Positions 30,505 to 38,055 of a stretch of DNA of 54,428 nt are shown here, in pieces (position 1 is the stretch's first letter; the number at the start of each line of letters is the position of its first letter). The notes under the pieces are model-generated. The model worked only from the letters and a program-made list of their open reading frames with translations, did not search any database and was not told the DNA's origin. This DNA is from a virus, in the IMG/VR virus record IMGVR_UViG_3300037193_000230, positions 1-54,428 of that record, one strand, 5' to 3'. Position numbers and translations under genes: made by a program.

Positions 30505-30592
30505 ACCGTCTTTGTTTTTGTTCTGGTTCTACTTGGGGTTCCCCACAGTGACATTAATTCTGTTGCTGTGGGCCTCTTGTTCCGAGTCTTAG
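30482..30592 (+). CDS. Small membrane protein
   Basis: A 36-residue frame from GTG 30482, overlapping the previous gene. A basic start is followed by a 24-residue hydrophobic helix that ends in Ala-Ser-Cys. The site resembles, but does not match, a lipobox. The ribosome site is weak. Confidence 0.5.
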   Translation: MKPKRTYKPSLFLFWFYLGFPTVTLILLLWASCSES

Positions 30593-30599
30593 GGGAGGA

Positions 30600-30857
30600 A
30601 TGGCTAAGTTCACTCATGGTGCGGCTGGGTACAACAACCATCACTGCCGATGCGACGTATGCAAAGCAGCCAACGCCGAACGTATCAGGAATCATCGTCT
30701 CCGTAACGGGGACGAACGGGAAGATTCTAATGGGACGATGGTACACCCTCTAGCCCCGCACGGAACTGTCAACGGCTACATTAATTACATGTGCCGTTGC
30801 TTTCCTTGTCGAAACGCACACTACAACGACAGGAAGAATCGAAAGGAGAAGGAATGA
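30600..30857 (+). CDS. CRC-motif zinc protein, copy 2
   Basis: An 85-residue paralogue of 30092 with the same double repeat: HGAAGYNNHHCRCDVC, then HGTVNGYINYMCRCFPC. GGGGAGG is very close to the ATG. The pair is split by two small genes, suggesting an old duplication. Confidence 0.75.
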   Translation: MAKFTHGAAGYNNHHCRCDVCKAANAERIRNHRLRNGDEREDSNGTMVHPLAPHGTVNGYINYMCRCFPCRNAHYNDRKNRKEKE

Positions 30858-31102
30858 ACCAAGGCTATGAATACGCTATCCAGTACCGGGAGAATCCGGA
30901 TGAGGACTGGCGGTTTTACTACACCAACAAGTTCAACGAGGAACGGCCCTACCCCAGTAAGAAGTCGGTAAACAACGCACTGGCCCAGATCAAGAACCCG
31001 CCCAGGTGGTCTTACCGGCGACAGATCGTGGACACTCGGGAATACCGTATCGTCTCCCGACCATACGGAGAGTGGGTGATCCCGGGTGAGCCGTCCGAGT
31101 GA
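30854..31102 (+). CDS. Hypothetical protein
   Basis: An 82-residue basic, aromatic-rich protein with AAGGAGAAGG and a four-base overlap. It looks like a compact beta domain (repeated Tyr-Arg and Trp). No function known. Confidence 0.75.
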   Translation: MNQGYEYAIQYRENPDEDWRFYYTNKFNEERPYPSKKSVNNALAQIKNPPRWSYRRQIVDTREYRIVSRPYGEWVIPGEPSE

Positions 31103-31238
31103 CGAATACCTTCAGCGGTTGGTGGAGTCGGAGGTTCTTATCCCCTCCGAAATCGTGGACATCGAGCTGATGGACGATCGAACCGCAACTGAGTTTGTCG
31201 AGCAGAAGAAGAGGCAGTTCAACCGAGGGGGTTGGTGA
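31086..31238 (+). CDS. Small hypothetical protein
   Basis: A 50-residue frame from GTG 31086 overlapping the previous gene by 17 bases. Acidic and helical, ending in a basic Lys-Lys-Arg-Gln-Phe stretch. No family recognised. Confidence 0.55.
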   Translation: MSRPSDEYLQRLVESEVLIPSEIVDIELMDDRTATEFVEQKKRQFNRGGW

Positions 31239-31239
31239 A

Positions 31240-31419
31240 ATGAAGGCTGATGGCGGCATGGATGACAACGAGATTGACGAGTACGTGGTCCGTGGTTACA
31301 TCCTTGATGTGGATGGGATCATGCTGAAGAAGTTGGACGGGCCCGATCAGGCTCTTTACCTTGAGTCGGTGTTGGACGCAAAGCGGGCTGAGAAGGACAG
31401 GGGGCATCCCCACCTATGA
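31240..31419 (+). CDS. Small hypothetical protein
   Basis: A 59-residue acidic protein two bases after the previous stop, with GAGGGGG upstream. It overlaps the exoribonuclease start by four bases. No family recognised. Confidence 0.65.
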   Translation: MKADGGMDDNEIDEYVVRGYILDVDGIMLKKLDGPDQALYLESVLDAKRAEKDRGHPHL

Positions 31420-31910
31420 GGTACTTCTACGACAGTGAGTTTTACGAAGACGGAGAGCGCATTCACCTCTTGTCCATCGGCTTTGTCGCTGAGGATGGAC
31501 GTGAGCTGTATCTGGAGAATGGCAACTTCGATTGGGACATCGTCCCTGAGGATCACTTCGTGAGGACCAATGTCCTCCCGTGGCTCTACATGGATGACCA
31601 CAGGTACGCCACTACCAAGACCCGTCTGCGGGACGCGGTGGCAGACTTCATCACCTGTACCGAAGACAACGAGCTGTGGGCTTACTACGCGGCTTATGAC
31701 CACGTGGTGCTGGCTCAGTTGTTCGGTCGCATGGTCGACATGCCCCTGGGCATCCCGTGGTACACCAATGACCTTAAGCAGGAGGCTGTCAGGCGGGGCT
31801 TCGACACGGCCACGGTGATTCAGGCAGACGTGGTCCACCACGCTTTGGGTGACGCCAGGTGGAACAAGCGCCTTTACGACGCCATGATGGATTCTGCGGA
31901 GGGATCGTGA
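31416..31910 (+). CDS. 3'-5' exoribonuclease, Rv2179c-like
   Basis: A 164-residue DEDD-type nuclease. YDSEFYEDG carries the first Asp and Glu, AYYAAYDHVVL holds the second Asp, and HHALGDARW gives the His-x4-Asp motif. This set matches Mycobacterium Rv2179c-like RNases that trim RNA 3' ends. With the RNA ligases and kinase it may prepare or recycle broken RNA. Confidence 0.85.
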   Translation: MRYFYDSEFYEDGERIHLLSIGFVAEDGRELYLENGNFDWDIVPEDHFVRTNVLPWLYMDDHRYATTKTRLRDAVADFITCTEDNELWAYYAAYDHVVLAQLFGRMVDMPLGIPWYTNDLKQEAVRRGFDTATVIQADVVHHALGDARWNKRLYDAMMDSAEGS

Positions 31911-32074
31911 CCCAGATACCTGACGGCGATTGGACGTGCCTGGTTTGTGGAACAGGCATCCAGTGTTCCGATAGAAACCTGTTCAACACGCTTGTGACCC
32001 GTCACATGAGCAACCACAGTAAGGAGGACTATGAGAGGAGCCAGGAGGATGACAGCGGATCTGGTATGCGATAG
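31907..32074 (+). CDS. Small zinc-finger protein
   Basis: A 55-residue protein from GTG 31907. CLVCG followed by an Arg-His-Met-x-Asn-His pair gives a C2H2-type site, then an acidic tail with an Asp-Asp-Ser-Gly end. DNA or protein binding is possible. Confidence 0.65.
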   Translation: MTQIPDGDWTCLVCGTGIQCSDRNLFNTLVTRHMSNHSKEDYERSQEDDSGSGMR

Positions 32075-32135
32075 ATCCGGAAGACATCCCGACTCTTGTC
32101 CTGACGATTGTCCGTGTAGGGAGTGGTCGAAGTGA
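32031..32135 (+). CDS. Very small Cys-rich protein
   Basis: A 34-residue frame from ATG 32031 with AAGGAGG 3 bases upstream; ATG 32049 is an alternative. Four Cys in residues 13-29. It overlaps both neighbours in other frames. Confidence 0.45.
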   Translation: MRGARRMTADLVCDRSGRHPDSCPDDCPCREWSK

Positions 32136-32524
32136 AGTCAAGTCGAGTGGAGCTGTCCTTCGTTCCGGTTGTGGCGGCTCTGCTTGTCCTTTCCGGGTGT
32201 GCCAATGGTTCATCACAGCCCGAAGAGGCTGGTATCTGTGTTGATGAGGCCACCCATTTGCGTATTGATGATGACCGATGTGGGGATTTCCTGGAGCATG
32301 GACATTCTGTTCACTCGGGTACCTACGTGATGTGGATGGACACTCGAAGTAATCATATGGTTCCGGCCATTGGCAGTAACGTCCCTCCGAATATCGGTCA
32401 CCGTAACACAATTCCTCAGGGTAAGGTTGTAGCAAAGGGCCTTCCTCCTGGGGGTAGCAACATGTCCACAATTGCCCGGGGTGGTTTTGGCATCTCGGGT
32501 GCCAAGGGTTCTGCCGGTTCCTGA
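32132..32524 (+). CDS. Lipoprotein with Gly/Ser-rich tail
   Basis: A 130-residue protein from GTG 32132 with GGGAG upstream. Lipobox Leu-Ser-Gly-Cys23. The mature protein has a two-Cys domain and ends in ARGGFGISGAKGSAGS, a tail seen in some YgiB-like surface lipoproteins. Probably anchored on the outer face of the membrane. Confidence 0.78.
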   Translation: MKSSRVELSFVPVVAALLVLSGCANGSSQPEEAGICVDEATHLRIDDDRCGDFLEHGHSVHSGTYVMWMDTRSNHMVPAIGSNVPPNIGHRNTIPQGKVVAKGLPPGGSNMSTIARGGFGISGAKGSAGS

Positions 32525-32533
32525 GGAGGAAAC

Positions 32534-32941
32534 ATGCTGGTTCGTAAGAAGGCTGTAGTCGTGGAAGCCCATCAATTCAAGGTCCCTCAGCTTGAGCCGG
32601 TACCCGAGTGGTACCAGGAAGCGGTTCGGGAGGGTGTTCTGGAAGTGGTGCCGGATGGTGACTTCAATGACCTGATCGTGCGTACCCTGGAAGACGGCAG
32701 GGACGGTTTGGCCCGCCACGTGGCATCCGAGGGTGACTACATCATCCGGGGAGTACAGGGCGAGCTGTACCCGTGTAAGCCCGACATCTTCTGGCAGACC
32801 TACGAGATGGCCGATGCCGAAGACAAGTGGGCCAAGGCTGACAAGTGGCTTGGTCGTATCACACCGTGGGTGCATGTCATCTCCCTGACCCTGGCTGTGA
32901 TCTTCCTTCTGGTTGTGGGTACCGTGGCGGTGTTCTCATGA
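32534..32941 (+). CDS. Phage-conserved protein with C-terminal membrane helix
   Basis: A 135-residue protein with GAGGAGG. The core SEGDYIIRGVQGELYPCKPDIFWQTYE is a widely distributed phage motif of unknown role. Here it is fused to a single transmembrane helix at about residues 113-134, which is unusual and would tether the domain inside the cell. Confidence 0.75.
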   Translation: MLVRKKAVVVEAHQFKVPQLEPVPEWYQEAVREGVLEVVPDGDFNDLIVRTLEDGRDGLARHVASEGDYIIRGVQGELYPCKPDIFWQTYEMADAEDKWAKADKWLGRITPWVHVISLTLAVIFLLVVGTVAVFS

Positions 32942-33174
32942 AGAAGGCTCTGATTACGGCTCTAACGGTCGTTACATTGATCCTGGTAGGTTCGTGTGGG
33001 TCTACCGCTTCTGGTGGCTCACAGGGCTTCTCAGGCCGTATTCTAGATCGGTATGAGCTTCCCGGCGGGGACGAGGTAACCGTCTACTGCATGGGGGCCG
33101 ATCTCATGATCTACATGGACGGCTACAAGTCGGGCAGTGTCCAGATGATTCCCAAGGAGCCTCGCTGTGCCTAA
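32938..33174 (+). CDS. Lipoprotein
   Basis: A 78-residue protein coupled to the previous stop. Signal peptide and lipobox Val-Gly-Ser-Cys20, then a small beta domain with two Cys. Function unknown. Confidence 0.75.
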   Translation: MKKALITALTVVTLILVGSCGSTASGGSQGFSGRILDRYELPGGDEVTVYCMGADLMIYMDGYKSGSVQMIPKEPRCA

Positions 33175-33331
33175 GAAGGATGACCCCATTAGAAGAGACA
33201 ACACCGACATCGAAATGCTTCGAAGGAGATGGCCCAACCGATCCGACGACGAGATTCTGAAGCTTCTTTCCGAGTTTACTGCGGACTTGGACAGTCAAGA
33301 AGAACAGGACAAGCGGGATGGCAAAGCCTGA
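33167..33331 (+). CDS. Small charged protein
   Basis: A 54-residue protein from GTG 33167 with AAGGAG. Basic at the start, acidic helix afterwards. It overlaps the next ATG. No family recognised. Confidence 0.65.
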   Translation: MPKKDDPIRRDNTDIEMLRRRWPNRSDDEILKLLSEFTADLDSQEEQDKRDGKA

Positions 33332-33470
33332 GTACCGAACCGCGTGCAAGTACGGGTGTGGCGAACGATCCTTCTCTCACGAATCCCAGGAAGATGCGGA
33401 TCGTCGTATCCACAATCACGAACAACGCTGCTTGAACAACCCCGACAACGATCCGGAGGCGATTAGGTGA
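33318..33470 (+). CDS. Small zinc-finger protein, NPD family
   Basis: A 50-residue paralogue of 18260 and 18463: Cys10 and Cys14 (spacing one longer), His34, Cys38 and a LNNPD end. A GTGA overlap links it to the next gene. Probably zinc-binding. Confidence 0.7.
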   Translation: MAKPEYRTACKYGCGERSFSHESQEDADRRIHNHEQRCLNNPDNDPEAIR

Positions 33471-33709
33471 AGACCCTGATGTTAATCCCTGTGTTGGCTC
33501 TCAGCCTAACCGCATGTTGGGACCCACCCAAGCAAGTTTCTTCTATTGCGAAGATTGACCACCGGTCGGCGTATTGTGGGGGCCCACTCCACACACGATT
33601 GATGATCCAGACCTCTTACAACTCGCAGGCCCCGAACTATCGGTACGTCTGTGTCTCTACGGATGTATTCAAGAAGAAGGGTTACCGACTCGGGTCCACG
33701 TACCCGTAA
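33467..33709 (+). CDS. Lipoprotein, last gene of the rightward arm
   Basis: An 80-residue protein from GTG 33467. Signal peptide, lipobox Leu-Thr-Ala-Cys17, then a small domain with two Cys. It ends just before the bidirectional terminator. Confidence 0.75.
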   Translation: MKTLMLIPVLALSLTACWDPPKQVSSIAKIDHRSAYCGGPLHTRLMIQTSYNSQAPNYRYVCVSTDVFKKKGYRLGSTYP

Positions 33710-33718
33710 ACGAGAAAA

Positions 33719-33751
33719 GCCCCCAGGCACCAGCCTGGGGGCGATTCTTTT
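33719..33751. terminator. Bidirectional terminator between converging arms
   Basis: GCCCCCAGGC (33719-33728) pairs with GCCTGGGGGC (33733-33742). A T-run follows on the plus strand (33748-33751 region), and the A-run at 33715-33718 gives T residues for the minus-strand transcript. It separates the early and late operons. Confidence 0.92.
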
Positions 33752-33758
33752 TGCTTAT

Positions 33759-34013
33759 TTAGTTAGCATGGCGAACTACGTTGTCCTCCGGGGCGCTACC
33801 CGAAGCCTGAGGTACGTTCGGGTCACCCGCGCTCTTGGTAGCCAGACTCTTCAGGGTGAAGAGAACGGCCGCGCCAAGACCCACGCTCAGGCCCTTGCCC
33901 CAGTCGAACGTGAGGACATCAAGCACGTCCCCACCGACTACGGACAGGAACCCGGCGGAGAAAGCAGTCACCGAGTCCTCAAGTACTCTCTTCCAGTATG
34001 CTAGCGTAGTCAT
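33759..34013 (-). CDS. Holin, r1t-like
   Basis: An 84-residue protein. Its pattern (YWKRVLEDSVTAFSAGFLSVV, a Trp-containing loop, then a Gly/Ala-rich hydrophobic helix ending in LKSLATKSAGDP) matches r1t-type holins that form membrane holes for endolysin release. GGAGG lies upstream of the ATG. The endolysin is about 18 kb away, an unusual separation. Confidence 0.78.
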   Translation of the reverse strand: MTTLAYWKRVLEDSVTAFSAGFLSVVGGDVLDVLTFDWGKGLSVGLGAAVLFTLKSLATKSAGDPNVPQASGSAPEDNVVRHAN

Positions 34014-34020
34014 TACTGTG

Positions 34021-34311
34021 TTAACCTCCGTTCTTGGAGACGAATCCCCAAATCAGTAGAACACCAATAGGCAGAACCAACGAAGTCAGGATCGAGAACC
34101 AGAACTGCTTCACCAACTGGTCACGCTGAAGCTTTTCCTGTTCCATCTTGACCTGCATATCAAGTAAATCCTTGGCCAGGTCTTCGATACGATGATCCAT
34201 GGAATTACTCTGAACTGTCTGCTTGCTCATAAACTCGGATAGTCGTTCACCGAGCTGTCTCAGTTCTGTATACAATTCCACGAATCCAATCTTGTAACCA
34301 TCATCACTCAT
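34021..34311 (-). CDS. Coiled-coil membrane protein, possible lysis accessory
   Basis: A 96-residue protein. A helical coiled coil (about residues 15-65) is followed by one transmembrane helix and a short basic end. ATG 34311 is preferred because the earlier in-frame ATG overlaps the previous gene. Position next to holin suggests a lysis accessory. Confidence 0.65.
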   Translation of the reverse strand: MSDDGYKIGFVELYTELRQLGERLSEFMSKQTVQSNSMDHRIEDLAKDLLDMQVKMEQEKLQRDQLVKQFWFSILTSLVLPIGVLLIWGFVSKNGG

Positions 34312-34324
34312 TATTCCACCAGCC

Positions 34325-34807
34325 TCAGGAGATACCATTACCTGTCACCGACATTCGTGTGTGACCCGCACCGTTTACGGTGACAACCCCACCCGATCCC
34401 ACCTTGGCTACTCGTAGCTGGATGGTATGTGCTCCGACCGTGGCCAATACAACCGGCCATTCCAGGGCTACTGTAGCACGAACCGCAGTGCCCATGACGT
34501 GTGCTTCACCGGTCTGGGTCGCACCATTGGCGAAACAGGTTCCGACGAAGATGTCACCACCCCCCGAGACATCGACATCGAAATAGCCTCGGACATACAC
34601 CCGAGTGTTGGCTTCGATTGTCGTCACGGAAATGGATGTGGAGACAGCCGGGCTGGTTGTGGCCGTGATCGTAGCGGCTGACTGATTGGAGAACTTCGTA
34701 TACGACTTCATGGAGTTGAGATACTCGATGTTGTCGATTAGCTTGTTGTACTCTGCGGACAAAGCGATCTGTCCGGCTACGGCATCCGCCATTGAAAGAA
34801 GTGGCAT
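34325..34807 (-). CDS. Minor tail or fibre protein
   Basis: A 160-residue protein with TGGGG upstream of ATG 34807. N-terminal helix ALSAEYNKLIDNIEYLNS typical of phage fibre heads, then a Thr/Ser/Val-rich beta domain of the tail-fibre type. It sits after the large minor tail gene, so it is a candidate receptor-binding component. Confidence 0.65.
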   Translation of the reverse strand: MPLLSMADAVAGQIALSAEYNKLIDNIEYLNSMKSYTKFSNQSAATITATTSPAVSTSISVTTIEANTRVYVRGYFDVDVSGGGDIFVGTCFANGATQTGEAHVMGTAVRATVALEWPVVLATVGAHTIQLRVAKVGSGGVVTVNGAGHTRMSVTGNGIS

Positions 34808-34809
34808 TA

Positions 34810-37224
34810 TCAACCCCAAATGAAAGTAGGTGTGTCCCAACGACCCATCAGCGGATCGTCCCAAATACCGGCTGGCCTACGGGATAGTTCGACAGAATAG
34901 GTGTCGGTAAGACCGGTTTCCACATCGTAGACCCGATCAATGCTGTACACCTGGACATCGAACTGAGACCCGAAACCGTCCGGGTCGACAATACGCAAAG
35001 CGTCTGCCAACTGAATGCGGGGATCTCCCGCCATGGAAACCTGCGTTGTGGTCGGCACGGGGTAGCTCGTCCGGTTCAGCATAGTGTCGAGCAAGCCCGC
35101 GTTGTTGCTGAACTCCTGATGCCACTCACTGTTCAGTAGCATGTTGCGTCCCTGGAAGCGGTCGATAGAGGCCGTATCCTTGACGGAGAGCGCCTGAGAG
35201 CCCTCATCCTGTAGGAAGGTACCCCGGACCCTGAAAGCGGGCTGTGTGTCGCTGATAGCCAGCCTTGCGGGGAAGCCGTATCCGTTCCAGATGTCGACTA
35301 CCACCTCACCGAAGGCGTTGAGATAGCACCTGATGTCCACACCCGAGATGAAGTCGGCCCGCTCCTCCCAGACAGCCCCGGTGAACCACTGGACCACATA
35401 GCCGAAGTTGACCCACTCGTCCCAGGTTGCGCTGGTGTATCGGGTAACCTGTCCCGGGTCGATATTGGCCACGTTGTCGTACCAGAGCCGGAATGTCCGG
35501 TTGGTACCGGCAGGTGTATAGAACTGGTCGGCTCCTTCGGCGTCGATTACCGTGTTGAACACCGCAATCTTTCGGTCGGCATCCAAAGTCCAGATGTTTC
35601 GTACCGAATCCAACGTGTTGGTGATGCTAAGCCCGGTCAACTGGTCCAGGTGAACCTCTCGTACAACACTTCCGGCCTTGGCCTGAACGGTTTCACGGTT
35701 CCAGAATCGGAAAATACCCGACTCATCCCAGAAAGCAGCTCCGAACTCGGCTCCGACTACTGCGGAAATCACATCCCAGGCATCGGTACCATTCACGTCG
35801 GGCTGGAAACTCAGCCGGTTCAGCCCACGGTCCAGAGAAGCCGCATAGGTCGACTGCCTTCCGGCCCATGGCACAAAGAAGTCCGGATCTACACCGCTAC
35901 TACCAAACTGGGTAGCCGTCCAAAAGATATCCTGCATGGGAACCTTACGGTATGTCCATACAAAACCCTTCAGGTTGTCTCCCACGAATGGGTTAGTCAG
36001 AATTGTTCCTGTGTTCGTCCAGGAAACGCCCGAAGTATTCGACCCAGCCTGTACCCATACACGGGCACCCGAGGGGTGGAACGCATCCCAAATAACAATC
36101 ATTCGGAAAGCATCGCCCGAAGTGGGAATGGTCACCTTGGGGGAGGTTACAGTCTGAACCGGAGATGCACTCTTCCAGATAGACCAGAACTTACCGGTGT
36201 CACCAATCCACAGCTCCAGGTTACATTCGTCTCCAAGGTCGATATCCATGACCTTGAAATCAGGGGCCGTCTTGTAGTAGTCACCATTGGTGCCACGGGC
36301 CACCAGAGTGAACCCTGCGACCTGGACACCGTTCTTGTTCAGGGTCTGACGGTTCAAAGCCGAGTAGACAAGGGTCTCATCGGTGCCTGAGCCCACGCCT
36401 GCGAGGTTCATCGGGCGTACCCCGTCTGTTACCCCTGGATGAGGCCAGCCCTGCTGCTCGTACATCTGAGCGCCTGTTGCCTCGGTGTTGGGGAACTCCT
36501 GTTCGGGGTAGTTGTTGATCCACCCGATACTCGGAATCCATCCACCCACGCCTGAGACCCATAGCTGAGGACCAGTAGGGTCATCATCGGCCAGTCCGTT
36601 CTCTTCACGAGTGGCCGGACGGAAAGGGGTCGGGGACACGTCAGACGACTTGAGGCAGTGGTCGATGATCCATTCGGACCCCACCAACTGGCCTTCAACC
36701 CTGCCCTGAACGATGCGCTGGTAATCGTACATGGCCCAGAACGGGATCTGAACAGGACGACGAAGCTTTTCCACGCGGTCAAGGGCTGTCAGACCTACGT
36801 AACCGCTGCCTCGGTTGGGGCTTGTCTCCCTGACCTGGCCCACGAACTGAGGATACCAGACAATTCCCAGAGCAGTCTCGACACCCAAGTCATAAATGAC
36901 TTCGACACCCACGGTGTCCTTGCCCCAGAAGATGGAATCAGGCTGATACGGAGAGAACACCTTGAACAGGGGTACGTTGTTGTGATACCCCGAAAGCTGG
37001 ACATCCAATTCGGCCGCCGAAGCCCCCTCGATAAGAAGAATTTCTTCCGGGGCCGAACCACGGAGGCTTCGACGGGTAGTGACGTTCTTGATGAACTTGG
37101 ACATGTCGGACAAAGCATGGGAAAAGGCCCCGTCATTGTTCCAATCGACCCTCAGCCTGGGGATAAACCTTCTCTCCGGCGACAGAATCGCATCGTTTGC
37201 GGCTGTGCCGCCATGAGTCTGCAT
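34810..37224 (-). CDS. Minor tail protein, tail-tip hub
   Basis: An 804-residue protein. Its first 150 residues (VDWNNDGAFSHALSDMS..., then a LTALDRVEKLRRP segment) follow the actinophage minor tail protein plan. The centre has a lectin-like beta domain and the end returns to a hub-like fold. It follows the tape measure and distal tail genes as expected of a tip component. Possible host-wall contact. Confidence 0.8.
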   Translation of the reverse strand: MQTHGGTAANDAILSPERRFIPRLRVDWNNDGAFSHALSDMSKFIKNVTTRRSLRGSAPEEILLIEGASAAELDVQLSGYHNNVPLFKVFSPYQPDSIFWGKDTVGVEVIYDLGVETALGIVWYPQFVGQVRETSPNRGSGYVGLTALDRVEKLRRPVQIPFWAMYDYQRIVQGRVEGQLVGSEWIIDHCLKSSDVSPTPFRPATREENGLADDDPTGPQLWVSGVGGWIPSIGWINNYPEQEFPNTEATGAQMYEQQGWPHPGVTDGVRPMNLAGVGSGTDETLVYSALNRQTLNKNGVQVAGFTLVARGTNGDYYKTAPDFKVMDIDLGDECNLELWIGDTGKFWSIWKSASPVQTVTSPKVTIPTSGDAFRMIVIWDAFHPSGARVWVQAGSNTSGVSWTNTGTILTNPFVGDNLKGFVWTYRKVPMQDIFWTATQFGSSGVDPDFFVPWAGRQSTYAASLDRGLNRLSFQPDVNGTDAWDVISAVVGAEFGAAFWDESGIFRFWNRETVQAKAGSVVREVHLDQLTGLSITNTLDSVRNIWTLDADRKIAVFNTVIDAEGADQFYTPAGTNRTFRLWYDNVANIDPGQVTRYTSATWDEWVNFGYVVQWFTGAVWEERADFISGVDIRCYLNAFGEVVVDIWNGYGFPARLAISDTQPAFRVRGTFLQDEGSQALSVKDTASIDRFQGRNMLLNSEWHQEFSNNAGLLDTMLNRTSYPVPTTTQVSMAGDPRIQLADALRIVDPDGFGSQFDVQVYSIDRVYDVETGLTDTYSVELSRRPAGIWDDPLMGRWDTPTFIWG

Positions 37225-38055
37225 TTAAACCTCCAGTAGGGTGATAGAACAATTCATCAAAGGAAACCTGGGGGAATTAGCAGGCATCTGGTCGATAAGT
37301 ACTTCTACTTCTCCTCCCCCCTGGTCCCAAGAAGTAGCGGTTGCACCCTCTTCCCACTGGGCAGCAGCCATCTGGATGTTGTCGGTGCTGACCGCACTGA
37401 CCTTGAGACGGCCCAAGTAAGCCCCAGCAGGAGCGGTCCTGGTAATACTGAATCGGGCCCAGGCTGTAGTAATGGCCGCGTTCTCCGTGGTCGAACTCGA
37501 AAGAACCGTGCCGTATGCGTCCAGCCAATCAATCTGAAGTGTGGCCGTGAAGGAAGTCGAACCCTTCAGATACACCGAACCGGTAACCACGTCGCCCGGA
37601 ACAACCGACTCTCGGCGTTCCACGTCGAAATAAGCGATCGAAGATGCGGTACGGCTAGACCACAGTGTCGACCTACTACCCGGGCCTGCGGCGGTAGGCC
37701 ACTCGTTTACCCAGCTCCATGAGCCCGCGCTGAACCACACGCCATGGCGTCGGCTAGGAGTGGGGTTACATGATGCGGCGTACATGCTCATTCGATTCTT
37801 ACGCAGCGGGTTGATAAGGCGGTGTGATCCTGGGATATGACGAGTGTGAAGAGCCTGCAACCACCTGTAATCCTCTTCGTCCAAGTACTCGAACGTCAAA
37901 GTGATGTCTGTCTTCACACCCGTCACGTCCATGGCCCTTGCGCCATTCAGACCCTGATGAACACCCCCGTACCTAACCTCTGTAATGGAAATCCCGGTTT
38001 CGGGTGTTTCCAGTTCACGGAGGTCACCTGGGGGTCCTAGTAGCCAAGTAACCAT
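37225..38055 (-). CDS. Distal-tail-type minor tail protein
   Basis: A 276-residue protein whose gene overlaps the tape measure stop (TAATG). It resembles distal tail proteins in position and N-terminal beta domain. An inserted carbohydrate-binding-module-like region spans about residues 105-245 (APAGAYLGRLKVSA, QMAAAQWEEGATATSW are typical of it). It may help bind the cell surface. Confidence 0.75.
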   Translation of the reverse strand: MVTWLLGPPGDLRELETPETGISITEVRYGGVHQGLNGARAMDVTGVKTDITLTFEYLDEEDYRWLQALHTRHIPGSHRLINPLRKNRMSMYAASCNPTPSRRHGVWFSAGSWSWVNEWPTAAGPGSRSTLWSSRTASSIAYFDVERRESVVPGDVVTGSVYLKGSTSFTATLQIDWLDAYGTVLSSSTTENAAITTAWARFSITRTAPAGAYLGRLKVSAVSTDNIQMAAAQWEEGATATSWDQGGGEVEVLIDQMPANSPRFPLMNCSITLLEV

